Origin: Cephalopachus bancanus
Taxonomy: Eukaryota > Chordata > Mammalia > Primates > Tarsiidae
Direction of reading: 5' to 3'
Length of the DNA stretch: 64,000 nt
Assembly (NCBI GenBank): GCA_027257055.1
Contig: JAPVLO010001012.1
Span: forward strand, 62,001 to 126,000
This document shows positions 61,104 to 64,000 of the stretch, piece by piece (positions within the stretch are counted from its first letter, which is position 1; each line of letters starts with the position of its first letter). A program made the translations under genes and the position numbers. Below the pieces are notes generated by a model, which worked only from the letters and a program-made list of their open reading frames with translations, made no database searches and had not been told where the DNA came from.

Positions 61104-61396
61104 TTTTTAAAAGTTGGGTTCTCACTCTAGCATCCAGGCTGGTGTGCAGTGGCATAATCATAGCTCACTGCAACCTCCAACTCCTGAATTTAAGTAATCC
61201 TCCAGCCTCAGCCTTTCTAGTAACTGAACTACAGGTGCACACCACCATGCCCAGAGAAGTTTTTGATTTTTTTTTAAAGATTAGGTCTTGCTATTTTTGT
61301 CCAGGCTGGTCTTGAACTTCTGGTCTCAAGAAATTCTGCTTTGGCCTCCCAAAGTACTGGGTGGGATTGCAGTTGTGAACTGCCACACCCAGCTAT
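61104..61396 (-). mobile_element. AluJ-like SINE
   Basis: Reversed dimeric Alu, T-run at the left, ggctcactctag-like start, ending gccacacccagc. The short duplications aaagtct lie on both sides. It is diverged and was inserted into the MIR. Confidence 0.9.
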
Positions 61397-61474
61397 TAAA
61401 GTCTTCTTGTAAATATTCAATGAGGATGTGTACAGTGTGGTTAAAATAGCATCTGGTTTATGATATACTCTATG

Positions 61475-62041
61475 TACGAGGGGGAACCCAAGAAAACAAG
61501 AGTTTATCTATAAAAAATTATGCATTTATTTTTAGATGTTTAAACTTCAGTAGCCTTCAACGTACTCTCCGTTTGACACAATATACTTATTGAGACACTT
61601 TTTCCACTGCTCAAAGCGTTTTTTGAATTCATCAATGCTGATGCCTTTTAGTGCTTTTGCTGTTTTTTGTTTCACCTCTTCCACATTGGCAAGCCGTTTC
61701 CCTTTGAGGACCTTTTTCATTCAGGGAAACCAAAAAAGTCACAAGGGGCAAAATCGAATGAATAAAGAGGGAGGGGCATGAGGGTCATGCCATTTTCGAT
61801 CAAAAACTGCTGAACACTCGGCGTGGTGTGGGCAGGTGCACTTGTAAATCACCCATTAAGAAATGGGCAAATGCGTTGAAAGAATCTGAAAAAAAAAAAA
61901 AAATTCACTGAAGCCAAACATAGCCTCTCACAACAATACTAGCTGATACATGGATGCCGATGGGTTCCTAGAACATGAATTTGTCCTCCAAAAAATAATT
62001 CTGATTTTTTATTTTCTTTTTTTCAGTGGTTCCCCTTTGTA
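61475..62041 (-). mobile_element. Mariner DNA transposon with both terminal repeats, internally deleted
   Basis: Bounded by TA dinucleotides with mirrored ends tacgagggggaacc (61475-61488) and tacaaaggggaacc on the opposite strand (62028-62041). The minus strand encodes the transposase C-terminal region: an intact PLYSFDFAPCDFF-type motif with the third catalytic Asp, then KGKRLANVEEVKQ...FEQW after an in-frame stop. The N-terminal DNA-binding domain and first two catalytic Asps are missing, so at 567 bp it is under half the usual 1.3 kb. Confidence 0.9.
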
Positions 62042-62285
62042 AGTATTTGCTATTATTTCTGTTATTTCTACAAAAAAGAAGGTAAAGACATGTTACCAGA
62101 GCTTAAAACTAGTCTAGGTAGTCTTAATGGCTTTATAACTGACCAAAACACACCCACCAAACTCTGGAATTTATTTGGACACTGAAGGTGTACCTCAGCG
62201 GCTGCAATGAATTGTTGTAAGAAGGAAAGAAGTCTTCATGTCTACCAGACACCTAGTCTTACTCCAGCTGTTGTATCTTCTTTCT

Positions 62286-62564
62286 TTTTTTTTTTTTTTT
62301 TTTGAGTTGGAGTCTCACTCTGTCGCCCAGACTGGAGTGCAGTGGCCGCTCCCGGCCACTGCAGCCTTGACGCACTGGGCTCCTGTGATCCTTCCGCCTC
62401 AGCCTTCCGAGTAGCCAGAATTACAGCCACTCACTACCATGCTCAGCTGATTTTTTGATTTATTGTAGAGATGAGGTCTCGCCAAGTTGCTCAGGTGGGC
62501 TAGGCAATCCACTCACCTCAGTCTCCCAAAGTGCGGGATTACAGGCTGAGCCACCGAGCCCGGC
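62286..62564 (-). mobile_element. Lineage-type Alu with a left-arm hairpin deletion
   Basis: Reversed Alu with a long T run and the perfect 15-bp target-site duplication ttgtatcttctttct (62271-62285 and 62565-62579), so it is relatively young. The right-arm hairpin is intact (62343-62360). The left-arm gcggg-ttcgaga-cccgc stem-loop is deleted, at about 62494-62503. Confidence 0.97.
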
Positions 62565-62789
62565 TTGTATCTTCTTTCTATATGAAGAACTGTTCTTACA
62601 TCTAACTACGCTCACAGTGATGCAAAGCACATTCTTTGAAGACAGTGAAAGGTGAGTGTCCTTGTTGGATTTGACCTCCAGATATAGCCTGATCCAAAAG
62701 GAAATGTTACAATGTGGACATTACTGGACTGGCACACGTTGATCACTGTGTTAAGGAACACATCACTCTTAACAAAAGAATTCACCTAA

Positions 62790-62792
<3 letters not shown>

Positions 62793-62850
<58 letters not shown>
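62793..62850. repeat. (TG)n microsatellite
   Basis: An uninterrupted run of about 29 TG units, followed by a short (GA)n-rich stretch. Confidence 0.99.
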
Positions 62851-62853
<3 letters not shown>

Positions 62854-62889
62854 AAAAGGTAGGGGAGAGAGAGAGGGAAAGAGAGAGAT

Positions 62890-64000
62890 TTGTTTTCTAG
62901 CCGAGGAACAAATGCTGGGCAGTGTTCTCTACACATGTTTTCCAGTTCAGTTTTTCAAACCCAGGGAATTCAGATGACTGGACATGACCATCTAAAGGAA
63001 TCACTGTTTTGTGCATTTTTTAAAGAAGAATTTCAAACATGAAGACAGGAATCTCTTTTCTCCTCAACAGTACACACTCTCGCATTAGTCAAACTTTAAA
63101 AGGCTCTGAGTTACTACTTTGTTCAAAAATGAAACAAGGAAGTAATAGAAAGGAAATAGTTGTTCAATTCTTGCCTGTCATTGTAATAGTAAAGCAAATT
63201 ATCTGTTTACTTTCTCTTTCAACCCCCTACCAAGGTCACCCCTCCACATCTATCCTCCTTTGGGTGTGCTTCATGCATTTGCTAAACCCTATTACATACT
63301 GCAGTTCTTTTATGAGGGATGGGCCGGAGAAATCTACTTATCTCAAGATGAAATAATGGTTTTGGTTAATTTGGCTAAATTGATATGTAGAGGTAATATT
63401 CTTCAAGAAATATACACTATTTAGTTTAAGAAAAAAATCCACACACCTGAAAATTAGCTCTCCATAAGGAAACATCAGTATTAAGTTGTACCTGGTTCAC
63501 TCTAGATTTGGGGACCTTGTGGCTCTTCTACAGGAAGAGAGATGTCACCTATGTGCAGGAAAATGCTTCTAGGATTATATCTACACTCACAAATCACCTT
63601 AATTTATTATGATTCTACTGCATCACAAAACTGATTGGAATTAAGTCATTAACAGATGGTTTTCAACACCACTGAGTTCAACAATCTTTGTTTCTCTCTA
63701 AATGATTTTCTGCATATAAGCAATGCTTTCTTACTGAGTCTTCTGACCATATGTAGGAGGCATACAAATTATAGGATGAAATAAAATAATATGTTTAAAA
63801 GCATGATGCAATAATAGAATATGTTTAATATTCATATGTCCCACACTATGCAAGTATGAGATAGAATTATTACCCTGTGGTATTCATTCAGGAGGATGCA
63901 TTGGAGTACAAATGAAACTACCTCTGTCTTGGCTTGGGCTCTGATCCTATATCCTCATCCCCTGTGATATTCCTGGAAAAGATAAACATCCCCAGAAACC
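62890..64000. other. No recognisable feature
   Basis: No gene, RNA or named repeat recognised up to the window end. A 105-residue frame at 63039-63356 shows no family resemblance. Confidence 0.4.

Noticed and set aside
62714..62977. Cys-Val repeat protein frame.
   Set aside because: Translation of a (TG)n microsatellite.
1..64000. CRISPR-like arrays, bacterial operons, phage or other prokaryotic systems.
   Set aside because: Every recognisable feature is a primate or mammalian repeat; no spaced direct-repeat array or prokaryotic-style gene is present.

Overview
This window is AT-rich primate nuclear DNA with no recognisable protein-coding gene, tRNA, rRNA or CpG island. It reads as a gene desert (intergenic or deep intronic) built almost entirely of nested transposable elements. 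Alu SINEs, MIR, L2, MLT1-type LTRs, MER1/MER5-type hAT elements and L1M fragments place it in a primate. The younger Alus differ from human AluJ/S/Y: the left arm begins with a gctcagcctg block, and the right arm carries a perfect gtggcc...ggccac hairpin. The youngest L1s have a 3' UTR that is not of L1PA type. I infer a non-anthropoid primate (strepsirrhine or tarsier) but cannot name the species.

Layout. 1-2.6 kb: an old L1M 3' end, a 5'-truncated lineage-type L1 and a mariner piece. 2.7-7.0 kb: a decayed class III (ERVL-like) retroviral pol region, collinear on the plus strand and interrupted by an Alu, a mariner copy and an MLT1-like LTR. 7.6-9.4 kb: L1M 3' ends. 10.7 kb: a long pyrimidine tract. 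12.4-19.1 kb: an antisense L1MA-like end, then a long decayed L1M with two Alus. 19.5-22.9 kb: MIR, L2, Alu, an MLT1-like LTR and an L1 end.

22.9-35.4 kb is one old L1M. It hosts an Alu, an internally deleted L1 and a nearly 6 kb full-length lineage L1 (27353-33349) with a 10-bp target-site duplication. 35.9-42 kb holds two L1s side by side, each with an inverted 5' part, the twin-priming signature.

42.3-64 kb has fewer repeats: MIRs, a MER3-like and a MER1A-like element, MER5-like elements with an L1 insertion, an interrupted LTR, several Alus and a 567-bp mariner with both terminal repeats. Long stretches here are single-copy-looking sequence in which I see nothing I can name.

No genes cooperate here. 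The coding traces are dead LINE, ERV and mariner remnants, and the longest clean reading frame (37659-38162) is L1 endonuclease. The points of interest are mechanistic: a short 3' transduction with its own polyadenylation signal, twin-priming inversions, fold-back template-switch scars at Alu hairpins and at 53 kb, and a mariner family with several copies.
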